From contig NZ_AP024110.1 of assembly GCF_019703875.1 (NCBI RefSeq), positions 2,728,001 to 2,792,000 of the forward strand: a stretch of DNA of 64,000 nucleotides. Direction: 5' to 3'. Made by a program: the position numbers and the translations under genes. A model generated the notes under the pieces. It did not search any database, was not told where the DNA came from, and worked only from the letters and a program-made list of their open reading frames with translations. The number at the start of each line of letters is the position of its first letter. Positions within the stretch are counted from its first letter, which is position 1. The stretch comes from Methyloradius palustris. Its GTDB lineage: Bacteria > Pseudomonadota > Gammaproteobacteria > Burkholderiales > Methylophilaceae. Positions 1-8,676 of this stretch are shown here, piece after piece.

Positions 1-191
1 TCAACGGCAACCCAAAAGAATTCAGCATAGACCCGCTGACGGTTCAAGCGCTGGTTGAAAGTTTGGAATTATTAGGTAAACGCCTTGCCATTGAACGCAA
101 TGGTGAGATTGTGCCGCGTAGTCAATTTGCAGAAACATTGCTACAAGATGGCGACCAGCTTGAAATCGTCGGTGCAGTGGGCGGCGGTTAA
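1..191 (+). CDS. thiS: ThiS sulfur-carrier protein, C-terminal part
   Basis: The reading frame is open from base 3 to the TAA at 189-191; the 5' end lies outside the window. About 62 residues are visible. The protein ends in Gly-Gly-Gly after EIVGAVGG, the diglycine tail that ThiF adenylates and that becomes the thiocarboxylate sulfur donor for the thiamin thiazole ring. The beta-grasp segment [17 protein letters not shown] is typical of ThiS. thiG starts 18 bases downstream, the usual thiS-thiG pair. Confidence 0.93.
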   Translation, partial: NGNPKEFSIDPLTVQALVESLELLGKRLAIERNGEIVPRSQFAETLLQDGDQLEIVGAVGGG

Positions 192-209
192 TTTTACAAA
201 GTACATTCA

Positions 210-1001
210 ATGACAAATATCATCGACACACTCAATATTGCAGGTAAAACCTACCACTCACGCTTGCTGGTAGGTACGGGCAAATACAAAGATTTTACTG
301 AAACTCGTGCTGCTATTGATGCCAGTGGTGCGCAAATCGTTACGGTAGCGATTCGCCGTACCAATATTGGCCAAAATGCTGGAGAGCCATCTTTGCTCGA
401 TTACTTGCCGCCAGAGGAATTCACTTATCTGCCCAATACCGCTGGTTGTTACTCGGCCGATGATGCCGTGCGTACCCTGCGACTGGCACGTGAGCTTTTG
501 GATGGGCATAAATTAGTCAAGCTGGAAGTGCTGGGTGACCCGAAAACGCTATACCCGAATGTGATTGAAACCATCAAGGCTGCTGAAGTACTGGTGAAAG
601 ATGGCTTTGATGTGATGGTCTATACCTCCGACGACCCGATTATCGCCAAGCAACTGGAAGACATTGGTTGCTGCGCGGTGATGCCATTAGCATCGTTGAT
701 TGGCTCTGGAATGGGCATACTCAACCCTTGGAACCTGCAAATTATTATCGAAAACGCCAAAATCCCCGTACTTGTAGATGCTGGTGTGGGTACGGCATCA
801 GACGCGGCAATTGCAATGGAGTTGGGCTGTGCAGGCATATTGATGAATACCGCCATTGCGGCTGCAGGCAACCCTATACTCATGGCGGGAGCGATGAAAA
901 AAGCAGTAGAAGCAGGGCGTGAAGCTTATCTTGCTGGGCGCATGGCCAAGAAACTGTATTCAGCAGCACCTAGCTCCCCTACCACTGGCATGATCAGCTA
1001 A
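210..1001 (+). CDS. thiG: Thiazole synthase ThiG
   Basis: 263 residues, normal length for ThiG. This TIM-barrel enzyme condenses 1-deoxyxylulose-5-phosphate, dehydroglycine and ThiS thiocarboxylate into the thiazole phosphate moiety of thiamin. Visible family features are the KLEVLGD segment holding the likely Schiff-base lysine, the phosphate-binding [15 protein letters not shown] stretch, and GILMNTAIA near the C-terminus. It follows thiS closely and is probably co-transcribed with it in a cytoplasmic thiamin pathway. I see no clear terminator in the 77 bases before apaG. Confidence 0.96.
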   Translation: MTNIIDTLNIAGKTYHSRLLVGTGKYKDFTETRAAIDASGAQIVTVAIRRTNIGQNAGEPSLLDYLPPEEFTYLPNTAGCYSADDAVRTLRLARELLDGHKLVKLEVLGDPKTLYPNVIETIKAAEVLVKDGFDVMVYTSDDPIIAKQLEDIGCCAVMPLASLIGSGMGILNPWNLQIIIENAKIPVLVDAGVGTASDAAIAMELGCAGILMNTAIAAAGNPILMAGAMKKAVEAGREAYLAGRMAKKLYSAAPSSPTTGMIS

Positions 1002-1078
1002 ATCTAATCTTCAATTTTTGCTGAATACACTACCCGATTACACCATTACGCTTGTTGATTCATAAGGAAAAAAAGACC

Positions 1079-1462
1079 ATGACTACCGACAAGCGCTATG
1101 AGTTTTCAGTCAGTGTGACCACTGCGTTTGTGCCAGAGCAATCAGATGTGGCTGATAGCCGTTATGTATTCACCTACACCGTCACCATTACCAACACGGG
1201 TAGCGTGCCAGCCCAGCTAATCAGCCGTCACTGGGTGATTACAGATGCCACTGACCAAGTGCAAGAAGTCCGTGGTCTGGGCGTTGTTGGCGCACAGCCA
1301 TTATTAAAGCCCAGCGAGCATTTTGAATATACCAGCGGCACTTTGATCAAAACCCCAGTGGGCACCATGCATGGTAGCTATCAACTTGTTGCTGCCGATG
1401 GCACCCAGTTTGAAGCTAAGATTGCACCCTTTACCCTTTCTATGCCGCGAGTACTGCACTAA
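1079..1462 (+). CDS. apaG: ApaG family protein
   Basis: 127 residues from the ATG at 1079. An in-frame start nine codons earlier (1052) is less likely, because AAGGAAAAAAAG sits just before 1079 and family members begin with a short MTT-type N-terminus. ApaG proteins are single fibronectin-III-like beta domains. The core is visible in YTVTITNTGSVPAQLISRHW and the later VRGLGVVGAQPLLKPSEHFEY. The exact function is unresolved, although the name comes from a link to diadenosine tetraphosphate metabolism. The stop abuts the ATG of mltA, so the two are likely co-transcribed. Confidence 0.93.
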   Translation: MTTDKRYEFSVSVTTAFVPEQSDVADSRYVFTYTVTITNTGSVPAQLISRHWVITDATDQVQEVRGLGVVGAQPLLKPSEHFEYTSGTLIKTPVGTMHGSYQLVAADGTQFEAKIAPFTLSMPRVLH

Positions 1463-2734
1463 ATGCCATTAAAAGCCCGTCATTGTTTTACTATATTTTT
1501 AGTTTTGTTACTCAGCGCATGCGGTGGTGCAGCGATTAAACCCGATAACACTAAAACAAGCGCTTCCAAAACAGAGTCTATCCACAACAAAGACAAACCT
1601 GTTTGTGAATGCGCTGAAAATACCCCTATCCCAGAGCCACAAAAACCAGCACAAGAACCTAAAGCTGGTGAAACCAGGATTCCTGACTACAGCTTATTGC
1701 GGTCAGCTAATTGGCAAGATCTGGCTGGCATTGAGCAAGACAACCTGACCATGGCTTGGCCTGCATGGCTACAAAGTTGCTCCGCACTTAAAACCAAACC
1801 AGCCTGGCAAAATGTGTGTGATGTTGCAGCCAACATGAAAAACCCCAGCGTTGGCGTTATACAGAATTACTTCAAGCAATACTTCAATGTGTATCGCACT
1901 ACGAATGCTGATGGCTCCGATACTGGCATGATCACTGGCTACTACGAGCCATTGCTGAAAGGCAGTCTGGTCAAAACTGACGCCTATCGCTACCCGCTAT
2001 ACCGCCAACCTAGCGATTTGATCACGGTTGATTTAGCCAGCATCTACCCAGAGCTTGCCAACAAACGCCTGCGCGGCAGAGTGATTGGCAATAAGTTGGT
2101 GCCTTATTACAACCGCGGCGAGATTGAATCTGAGCAATCTCCATTGCAAGGGAATGAACTGCTGTGGGTGGATGACGTCATTGATCTGTTTTTTCTGCAG
2201 ATTCAGGGTTCAGGCTTAGTGCAGTTGGAAAATGGTGAACAGATTCATGTGGGATACGCAGACCAAAATGGCCAAGCCTACCAATCTATCGGGCGCTTGC
2301 TGATTCAAAGTGGCGAACTAACCTCGGATAAAGCCTCGATGCAAGGCATCAAGAATTGGGCGCTGACCCACCCCGAAAAACTACGTGACTTGCTTAACAG
2401 CAATCCAAGCTACGTATTTTTCCGTGAATTACCCGCAGGCTTGCCAGGCCCTCTAGGCGCATTGGGTGTGCCTATTCTAGGGGAGCGTGCCGTGGCGGTC
2501 GACCCGCGTTTTGTGCCTTTAGGGGCGCCTATATTTTTAGCGACTACTTTCCCCAATACCAGCAAACCACTTAATCGCTTGATGATGGCGCAAGACACGG
2601 GTGGTGCGATTAAAGGCGGCGTGCGTGCCGATTTCTTCTGGGGATTTGGGCCTGATGCCACGCGCCAAGCTGGCTCAATGAAGCAAAAAGGCAAAATCTG
2701 GGTGTTATTGCCGAAGGAATTCGTATTTCCTTAG
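1463..2734 (+). CDS. mltA: Membrane-bound lytic murein transglycosylase A (lipoprotein)
   Basis: 423 residues. The N-terminus is a lipoprotein signal: a basic start, the hydrophobic stretch FTIFLVLLLS, and a lipobox ending in LLSAC, so the mature protein should be lipidated at that Cys and anchored in the outer membrane. MltA cleaves peptidoglycan glycan strands to 1,6-anhydromuropeptides. The double-psi-beta-barrel features TGYYEPLLKGS and the C-terminal MMAQDTGGAIKGGVRADFFWG with the catalytic Asp region are present. A low-complexity Lys/Pro/Glu linker lies between the lipobox and the enzyme domain. It starts directly after the apaG stop. Confidence 0.95.
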   Translation: MPLKARHCFTIFLVLLLSACGGAAIKPDNTKTSASKTESIHNKDKPVCECAENTPIPEPQKPAQEPKAGETRIPDYSLLRSANWQDLAGIEQDNLTMAWPAWLQSCSALKTKPAWQNVCDVAANMKNPSVGVIQNYFKQYFNVYRTTNADGSDTGMITGYYEPLLKGSLVKTDAYRYPLYRQPSDLITVDLASIYPELANKRLRGRVIGNKLVPYYNRGEIESEQSPLQGNELLWVDDVIDLFFLQIQGSGLVQLENGEQIHVGYADQNGQAYQSIGRLLIQSGELTSDKASMQGIKNWALTHPEKLRDLLNSNPSYVFFRELPAGLPGPLGALGVPILGERAVAVDPRFVPLGAPIFLATTFPNTSKPLNRLMMAQDTGGAIKGGVRADFFWGFGPDATRQAGSMKQKGKIWVLLPKEFVFP

Positions 2735-2747
2735 CATTTAACGCTCG

Positions 2748-3527
2748 CTAACTAGCCGACCCCGGCCAGACGTAAGCATCCATGGCAAGAATGCCAAAGG
2801 TGTTCTCTGGTTGATACCGAGTCATAGTACCTTTGGCAGCACCTAACGCCACAAATAGTGGTACCAAATGATCTTCATGCGGATGTGCTCTCGCAGCATT
2901 TGGTGCGAGTTTTCTATAATCAAGCAGCGCATCAATGTCATTGCTAGCGGCTTTTTCTGCCATCCAGTTCGCAAACTCTGCCACATAGGGCAATAGCGGC
3001 GCATCACGTTGCATGGTGAAAAAGTCGTGCAGGTTATGCGTAATCGCGCCTGAGCACAAAATCATCACGCCTTCGTCTTGCAAAGCACTAATCGCCTGAC
3101 CCATTTTATACTGCGCAAGTGGCCCAGAATGGCTTTGAATGGATAGCTGGGTGACAGGGATATCTGCGAGCGGATACATCAATTTGAGTGGCACCCAGGC
3201 ACCATGATCAAGGCCACGGCTTGGGTCTTGCGCTACGGTGATACCAGCACCCGCCAACAGGTTGTAAACATCTTGGGCAAGCTCTGGCGAGCCATCTACA
3301 GGGTATTGCATTTCATACATGGCTGGAGGGAAACCACCAAAATCGTGAATCGTCTCTGGCTTTTCAGCCGCGCTCACACGCGGATAACGGGTATCCCAAT
3401 GCGCTGAAACCACCAAAATAGCGCGAGGCCTGGGTAATGTTGCAGCTAATCCAGCCAGCATTTCACCTGTTGCGCCCGGCTCCATCGCCAATGTAGGCGC
3501 GCCATGTGAGATGTAAAGTGTGCTCAT
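2748..3527 (-). CDS. LigB/DODA-type extradiol aromatic ring-opening dioxygenase
   Basis: 259 residues. It belongs to the class III extradiol dioxygenases (4,5-DOPA dioxygenase/YgiD type), which use non-haem iron or zinc. Probable metal and catalytic histidines are visible at His8 (YISHGAP), His43 (SAHWDTRY), His108 (LDHGAW) and in the HPHEDHLVPL motif near residue 216. The substrate cannot be told from sequence. It lies 33 bases downstream of a doxX-like gene on the same strand, and both diverge from a LysR regulator that probably controls them. YgiD-type proteins often behave as general catechol dioxygenases, so a housekeeping or stress role is possible. Confidence 0.88.
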   Translation of the reverse strand: MSTLYISHGAPTLAMEPGATGEMLAGLAATLPRPRAILVVSAHWDTRYPRVSAAEKPETIHDFGGFPPAMYEMQYPVDGSPELAQDVYNLLAGAGITVAQDPSRGLDHGAWVPLKLMYPLADIPVTQLSIQSHSGPLAQYKMGQAISALQDEGVMILCSGAITHNLHDFFTMQRDAPLLPYVAEFANWMAEKAASNDIDALLDYRKLAPNAARAHPHEDHLVPLFVALGAAKGTMTRYQPENTFGILAMDAYVWPGSAS

Positions 3528-3560
3528 TATTCAGGCCTCTTGCTTGATTTTGGTTAATAC

Positions 3561-3959
3561 TTATTTGCGATTGTCGATACTAAAACCACCTGCACCATAA
3601 GCCACGATTTGCAGCAAGCCACCGATGATTGTGACGTTCTTCAAAAACATGATGGTCTGAATCTGATTAGCAAAATCCGTATGGAAAAGAAAAGCGGCTG
3701 CCAAGGTGAATACTGCAATCACGGCTGCTGCCAACTTAGCTTTAAAACCGAATAGCAATGCCAGACCAAAACCAACTTCAATAATGATCGCAATAGCGTA
3801 AGCAACTTCAGGCATTGGTGCGCCTACGCTGGTGATGTACCCAATCGTGGCGTAAGGCGAAGCAATCTTGCCCACACCGCTCACAATAAAAATCAATGAC
3901 AGAAAAATACGGCTTACCAGGGTAATAAATTGCCCAGAAGTGTTTAATGTTGTGCTCAT
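3561..3959 (-). CDS. DoxX family membrane protein
   Basis: 132 residues with four predicted membrane helices, typical of the DoxX/DoxD-like family. The early segment LVSRIFLSLIFIVSGVGKI holds the characteristic helix and SGVGKI turn, and a glycine-rich VEVGFGLALLFG-like second helix follows. Members often sit beside oxidoreductases or dioxygenases and are implicated in redox or quinone-linked processes, but the reaction is unknown. It is the first gene of a probable doxX-dioxygenase transcript divergent from lysR (187-base gap). A CTCCTTAA-type ribosome-binding complement precedes the start. Confidence 0.85.
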   Translation of the reverse strand: MSTTLNTSGQFITLVSRIFLSLIFIVSGVGKIASPYATIGYITSVGAPMPEVAYAIAIIIEVGFGLALLFGFKAKLAAAVIAVFTLAAAFLFHTDFANQIQTIMFLKNVTIIGGLLQIVAYGAGGFSIDNRK

Positions 3960-4146
3960 GAAATGCTCCTTAATGATTGTGACTTGTTAAATGAATGTTT
4001 AATCCGTCTATCAAGCTGGCCTCATAAATAGCCAGCGTTTAAATACAAAATCATTGTAGTCCTTTATATAAAATATGATAATCACTTTAAAATAGGTAAG
4101 ACTGTCTCTTTTGGGTTGACAATAATGAAGCTGAACAGGGTGGTCA

Positions 4147-5025
4147 ATGAATAATTTTGAAGAAATGCGCATTTATGCAGAGGTCATCAAAAGCAGCAAC
4201 TTCACCAAAGCAGCCAACAATCTAGGCATCAGTAAACAATTGGTCAGTCGACGCCTGATGGAGCTTGAAGCACGCTTAGGCGCAAGATTGCTGCACAGAA
4301 CCACACGCAAACTATCACCTACAGAATTAGGCAAAGTGTTTTACGAGCGCTGCCTTACCATTTTGCAATCCGTTGATGAAGCAGAACAGGCTGTTTCAAA
4401 CCATTCTGGAGAGCTCCGCGGCGTATTACGCATATCAGCGCCAGTTTCATTTGCCAGCATGCGTTTATCGCCTTGTCTTAATGCATTTTTGTTGGCGCAT
4501 CCCAAGCTGAGTGTGCTACTGGATGTTGATAATCGGCTGGTAGATATTGTAGGTGAAGGATATGACCTTGCTATCAGGGTGACAATGCATCCCGACCCTG
4601 GACTCATTGCGCGTAAACTCGCCGATTCGCCACTGATTTACTGCTGCAGCCCCGCATACATTCAACAATACGGCGAACCCAACTCGCCTTTAAAGTTGGC
4701 AGATCACCGTTGTATTTCACAACCGAGCAGCGAGTGGATATTTGAGAAAAATGGTGAGATTTTGAAAATACCGATTCAAGCCATCTTGCGCTCCAACCAC
4801 GGCGAAGTCATGAAGAACGCTGCAGTTGCTGGGCTAGGGATTACAGGCTTGCCTTACTTTTATGTGGAAGAGGCATTAAAAAGTGGTGAATTAGTACAGA
4901 TATTGAAAGAATTTACGGGCGGCGTAGGTGTGGTGTATGCGCTATACCCTCAACACAAACAGTCATCAGTCGCTGTTCGCGCCTTTGTTGACCATCTGCA
5001 AGCTTGGTTCAAAGTCAGCATCTAA
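4147..5025 (+). CDS. LysR-family transcriptional regulator
   Basis: 292 residues, standard LysR length. The N-terminal winged helix-turn-helix is clear (residues about 3-62: FTKAANNLGISKQLVSRRLMELEARLG, quoted in part as KAANNLGISKQLVSRRLMEL), followed by a periplasmic-binding-protein-like effector domain. It resembles the DsdC/AaeR-like clade that often controls an adjacent divergent oxidoreductase operon. The neighbouring targets are inferred to be doxX and the extradiol dioxygenase. The 187-base intergenic region is A+T-rich and should contain the operator, but I could not fix an unambiguous T-N11-A site. Confidence 0.92.
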   Translation: MNNFEEMRIYAEVIKSSNFTKAANNLGISKQLVSRRLMELEARLGARLLHRTTRKLSPTELGKVFYERCLTILQSVDEAEQAVSNHSGELRGVLRISAPVSFASMRLSPCLNAFLLAHPKLSVLLDVDNRLVDIVGEGYDLAIRVTMHPDPGLIARKLADSPLIYCCSPAYIQQYGEPNSPLKLADHRCISQPSSEWIFEKNGEILKIPIQAILRSNHGEVMKNAAVAGLGITGLPYFYVEEALKSGELVQILKEFTGGVGVVYALYPQHKQSSVAVRAFVDHLQAWFKVSI

Positions 5026-5042
5026 GATTTGTTGCATAAAAA

Positions 5043-5063
5043 AACGGGAGCTAAGCTCCCGTT
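5043..5063 (-). terminator. Rho-independent terminator after pqqA
   Basis: Perfect inverted repeat AACGGGAGCT-A-AGCTCCCGTT. Read on the minus strand it is followed by a run of seven T, so it best serves pqqA. It may also stop lysR transcription from the other side, although the T-tract there is weak. Confidence 0.85.
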
Positions 5064-5146
5064 CGATTTACTACAAGTCAACCGCTTATGATTACGGCTT
5101 TAAATACATTTAATCATAGCGATTAGGCTTGATTACATTTGAAATC

Positions 5147-5218
5147 TTAGCGATTGCAAACGTACATTGTTACTTCAAAACCGAAACGCATTTCGGTAAC
5201 TTCTGGCTTGGTCCACAT
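5147..5218 (-). CDS. pqqA: PqqA, precursor peptide of pyrroloquinoline quinone
   Basis: A 23-residue peptide starting [10 protein letters not shown] and ending EVTMYVCNR. It contains the diagnostic Glu-Val-Thr-Met-Tyr core, whose Glu and Tyr are cross-linked by PqqE to form PQQ. The N-terminal MWTKP matches the family. A strong ribosome-binding site (AAAAAGGAGACTTATT then ATG) precedes it and a terminator lies about 85 bases downstream, so it looks monocistronic. pqqBCDE are not in this window. The product should feed the PQQ-dependent dehydrogenase at 45388-47277. The overlapping plus-strand frame is a shadow. Confidence 0.95.
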   Translation of the reverse strand: MWTKPEVTEMRFGFEVTMYVCNR

Positions 5219-5386
5219 AATAAGTCTCCTTTTTAGTTTTCAATTCGCTTTGCTTTCACCTTACGGTGTTCACATCACGTGTTATGAAATATACGCTCAC
5301 GAAGAAATATACCAGTGCCTAAAGTCATTAAAGAGCGCTAGTGATTTTCATTAGATTGTTAATGAATTGTAAAAGCCTTATCAATC

Positions 5387-6217
5387 TTAATGATTGGCAA
5401 ATTCGAGGATTTTATTAGCGTCATTGGCATCTACAACTTGAATATTCTGCTTAGCAAGCAATTCAAAAACCTCAGTAAACATTTGCGCCTGTGGTCCTGT
5501 AGCCATATCAGGACGTTTAACAGGCAATAAAACATCTGCCTGTAGCAAGTTCATAGCTCGCAATTGCTGGATTTTCCCCATCCATGCCCATCCATGATCA
5601 AAAATTTGAGCAGGATCGTCGTGTGCAAGGTTCAATGGCTTTATTGCTTTAATGGCTCTATCGCCTTCCATATAAACGAAGGGAAATTTGGCGTGATAAG
5701 CATTTTGATCGCCTAGCGTTTGTGGCTTGAACTGCCCAATCAGATCGGCAGCCCTCAAAACGTTTCTCACCTCATTTTCAAGCAATCTTTCTTGATAAAC
5801 CGTATTGGCAAAGTTACGCTCCACGTAATAGCAAAAGAGCTCTTCTAGATGTTGAGTAGGATCGTCCGTCAATATCGTACGCACTTCATCAAAACGCATC
5901 ATTACTTCACGCGCACGAGTAAGCTCGCCAAATATGTGATTGACCAAATCCTTAGTTAATTTTCCTTGTTTGTTTTCAGTGTCAATAAATTGTTTGATTC
6001 GCTTAAGCTCTTGCTGAAAGTTTTTTTGAGTATCACGGTAAATATTTGCATTGAGCTCTTCAAAAAAAGCGGTGATCCTGCGCACACGTGTCAGCAATCT
6101 AAAATCAAAATAGCCAGTTTCTGGACATAGCAATACGATACCTACGTTGGCAAATTCGCCAGTCTCAAGATATGGTAAAAACCTTATGACAGCGTACTGG
6201 CATGCAAATTTTTTCAT
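5387..6217 (-). CDS. DUF3037 family protein
   Basis: About 276 residues. I chose ATG 6217 over an upstream in-frame start at 6232 because GGAGG lies eight bases before 6217 and the start shares one base with the previous stop (TAATG), implying translational coupling. The N-terminus (FACQYAVIRFLPYLETGEFA, then NVGIVLLCPETGYF) is the DUF3037 hallmark. The biochemical function is unknown. The family is repeatedly found next to a HipA-like kinase gene, exactly as here, so the two products probably work together. It is the last gene of the long minus-strand run starting at arsR. Confidence 0.8.
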   Translation of the reverse strand: MKKFACQYAVIRFLPYLETGEFANVGIVLLCPETGYFDFRLLTRVRRITAFFEELNANIYRDTQKNFQQELKRIKQFIDTENKQGKLTKDLVNHIFGELTRAREVMMRFDEVRTILTDDPTQHLEELFCYYVERNFANTVYQERLLENEVRNVLRAADLIGQFKPQTLGDQNAYHAKFPFVYMEGDRAIKAIKPLNLAHDDPAQIFDHGWAWMGKIQQLRAMNLLQADVLLPVKRPDMATGPQAQMFTEVFELLAKQNIQVVDANDANKILEFANH

Positions 6218-6948
6218 TACGCTATCCTCCAAAATTGATTATCAGAAAAACGCTCAAGTAATGCTCTAGCTTCATTACAACTAATAGCGGCGGGAACCCC
6301 ATCATCGACCCACCACCATTCATGCGGTACATTATCGCAAGCTGAATCAAAAGCCGCAAACGCGGCTGATAAGCGGTCTTGATAATTGATTTGTTCTACC
6401 AAATCATCGAACACATGCACAATATCTGCATGAAATACATGTGTCTGACAGAAAGTAACCGAATTAAATTCACCATCAAATGCCTGATTATGATCAATCA
6501 CAGCTAGCGCTTTGGTTTCCTGATTCCAAAGTAAGTTCGGGTTGCCTCCAAGTGCTGTCAATGTACGGTCAGCATTTTTAATCCACCAGTCAAATACTAA
6601 AATGTCACGTCGTAATCTAGTATCTACAAGTGATAGTTGGGAGTAATTGAATTCTTGTACATGTGGCAATTTTCTGGAGCCAAAAGCTAAACCACAACCT
6701 AAATCTTTTACCTGATCTGGTGTTGCCCATTCAATCAACTCATTCGGCACTTCAACAATTTCAAAATTGGGCACAGGTAAATCAAATGCCAACGCAAGCT
6801 TTCCGCAAATATATTCAGCAATCAAACTCTTTCTATCAGCACCACATCCTTTAACAAAATAGGTGTAGCCGTCATCACCTCTACAATGAAAAGGCCTAGT
6901 CATTCCCTGTGTTGCACGACCAAGTATTTCCACTATTTGAACAGGCAT
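6217..6948 (-). CDS. HipA-like kinase-fold protein
   Basis: 243 residues, much shorter than classical HipA (~440), and resembling the short HipA_2-type family. Kinase-fold landmarks are visible: a possible ATP-binding Lys33 in YFVKGCG, the catalytic-loop-like segment DWWIKNADRT (residues 120-129) followed by GNPNLLW with Asn136, and a DFG-equivalent IDHNQAFD (Asp152). There is no HipB-like antitoxin beside it. Instead it is translationally coupled to DUF3037. Substrate and role are unknown; a toxin role should not be assumed from the fold alone. It lies 35 bases after the papain-like gene. Confidence 0.75.
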   Translation of the reverse strand: MPVQIVEILGRATQGMTRPFHCRGDDGYTYFVKGCGADRKSLIAEYICGKLALAFDLPVPNFEIVEVPNELIEWATPDQVKDLGCGLAFGSRKLPHVQEFNYSQLSLVDTRLRRDILVFDWWIKNADRTLTALGGNPNLLWNQETKALAVIDHNQAFDGEFNSVTFCQTHVFHADIVHVFDDLVEQINYQDRLSAAFAAFDSACDNVPHEWWWVDDGVPAAISCNEARALLERFSDNQFWRIA

Positions 6949-6983
6949 AGGTTTATGTCTTTACGGGGTAAATAATTTATTCG

Positions 6984-8642
6984 TTAAGCATCATATGTAG
7001 GAATCATAACCGATTTACGCTTTTTCAAGAGTTTACGCAGAGCCCAGATCACTAGAAAAACTAAGCCAAAGCTCAGCAATCCAACAGGCCAAGGTACCAA
7101 GTTTGGTTTTTCTTGAGTTAAAGCCAAGCCATCTCTCAATTCATCAGGGAAAGGCCTTGGCTCGGTCGGTATGATTTTCCATTGACTATGATCGGCTGGA
7201 GCGCGTTTCAAATATTCATCAAAGGAGTAAACCGGCGCTTGGCCAAAAGCACGGCTAGAGGGGATTTGTGGAATATGCACCATGATGATTGCTTCAATGT
7301 CATTGCTCATCGTTTGCTCTAGCGGACTGAGTGTGCGGCTGGTTTTATTTTGCGCTAGGCTCAGCATATCTTCGCCCAAGGCATCGAAAGCCGCGGCGGG
7401 GTTGAGTTGTGTATCTTCTGTGGTGATGTATTCGTAAATATCATGTGCACTTTTCAAGCTGCCACTGGTTGCCGCCACGTAGAAATAGGCGGCAGTGGCT
7501 TTAAGCAAGCCGCCATTACCACGCGTAGGGAAATTCCAACCAAGGCTGCGCAGGGTGTCTACGCTGATACCCGCACAATTGGCTTTTGCATGTTGATAGA
7601 CAAAATCGTGGCGATAAAAATGGTTATAAACACGGTTAATAGCAGCTTGATATTCTTGCGGCAGGGTTTGACTTTTAAACACGGCTACCAACATATACGA
7701 TGGGCGGTAATAGCTCTGGCCGTTGTTTAAATCCATCAGGTATTTATCTGCTGGGGTCACTGCTGACACAATCCCTTTTTCGCCATACGCATCTAGGTTG
7801 TAAAAATTATTCACCAACCAGCGTGACCAGTTGCCATCAGCTTCCATCTGGCCTGTGACAATGCCAAAGTGGCCGCCATGCGCTTCGTCGTCATCGCCTT
7901 GCGCGCCGTTAAGCATGACACCCAGCACCGCTTTATCTTTCCAGTCATGGCGTTCACCAGCATCCCGCGACCACAATACGCGGGTTTGATATGGACTTTG
8001 CGCCCCGCCTTGATTAGCGCGTACCAGTGTTTGCAGGGTTTCTTCATTGCTCAGCGGATGGGCTGATTGATTATTGGGAATATTAAAATCCAAAGGCCAG
8101 ATAGTGCGTGCCGTGAATTGTGAACTGTCATCTACAGCTTTAGTCGTTTCGCCACGCAAACGAACAGGGCGCTCACTGAAAAATTTAAGACTACTATCGT
8201 CAAAATATGAAAGATTGGTGGAGATTTTTGGCACGATGTTAAACGCCATATTACCGCCATTATCCAGCTTGATTAATTTGCCATCAGCGCCTAATTCAGC
8301 TTTGGTAATCACCTCGTTTGAGCCCAGCCAAACCAGTGGCGGCAGGGCATTTAAATCCTGAGCACTTGGGTTGGCTGACCAGCTTTTGACATCTTGCTGG
8401 GCATTTGCAGTTTTTGAAAAACCCGCAACAGGGTGATCAGGTTTAGCAACAGCAATCAGCTCTTGCTGAAAATACCAGAGTGCTTGTGGAATTGTAGGGC
8501 AGTCTGCGCAAGTACCATTGGTTAGCCGCATATCAGTTACTGGATATAAACCTAGCAGACCATCTTGTGTTGCTAGTATTGGAGCGGCTGTGGCGCTTGA
8601 AATAAAAGTGATTGAAAGGGCAATCGCGTTCAGTGTCTTCAT
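6984..8642 (-). CDS. Secreted, C-terminally anchored protein, possible permuted papain-like peptidase
   Basis: 552 residues from ATG 8642 (MKTLNAIALS). An in-frame TTG two codons earlier is less likely. It has a signal peptide ending near SATAA and a membrane helix around residues 520-540 followed by LRKLLKKRK, suggesting a periplasmic domain held in the inner membrane. Motifs HGGHFGIVTG (about residue 256) and ANCAGISVDTLRSLGW (about residue 356) give a His-before-Cys order like circularly permuted NlpC/P60 proteins. That makes a cysteine peptidase or amidase plausible but unproven. I do not recognise a named family. It lies between lplT and the HipA-like gene in a compact run. Confidence 0.6.
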   Translation of the reverse strand: MKTLNAIALSITFISSATAAPILATQDGLLGLYPVTDMRLTNGTCADCPTIPQALWYFQQELIAVAKPDHPVAGFSKTANAQQDVKSWSANPSAQDLNALPPLVWLGSNEVITKAELGADGKLIKLDNGGNMAFNIVPKISTNLSYFDDSSLKFFSERPVRLRGETTKAVDDSSQFTARTIWPLDFNIPNNQSAHPLSNEETLQTLVRANQGGAQSPYQTRVLWSRDAGERHDWKDKAVLGVMLNGAQGDDDEAHGGHFGIVTGQMEADGNWSRWLVNNFYNLDAYGEKGIVSAVTPADKYLMDLNNGQSYYRPSYMLVAVFKSQTLPQEYQAAINRVYNHFYRHDFVYQHAKANCAGISVDTLRSLGWNFPTRGNGGLLKATAAYFYVAATSGSLKSAHDIYEYITTEDTQLNPAAAFDALGEDMLSLAQNKTSRTLSPLEQTMSNDIEAIIMVHIPQIPSSRAFGQAPVYSFDEYLKRAPADHSQWKIIPTEPRPFPDELRDGLALTQEKPNLVPWPVGLLSFGLVFLVIWALRKLLKKRKSVMIPTYDA

Positions 8643-8676
8643 ACTCAAAAATTGCTTTCTTGTTTTAGTTTGATGA

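Noticed and set aside
4024..4037. 14-base word CATAAATAGCCAGC repeated at 44408-44421
   Set aside because: A few shared 14-mers are expected by chance in a 64-kb window, and no longer similarity surrounds them.
5154..5354. 66-codon plus-strand frame over pqqA
   Set aside because: It needs a TTG start, has no ribosome-binding site, and overlaps the clear minus-strand pqqA.
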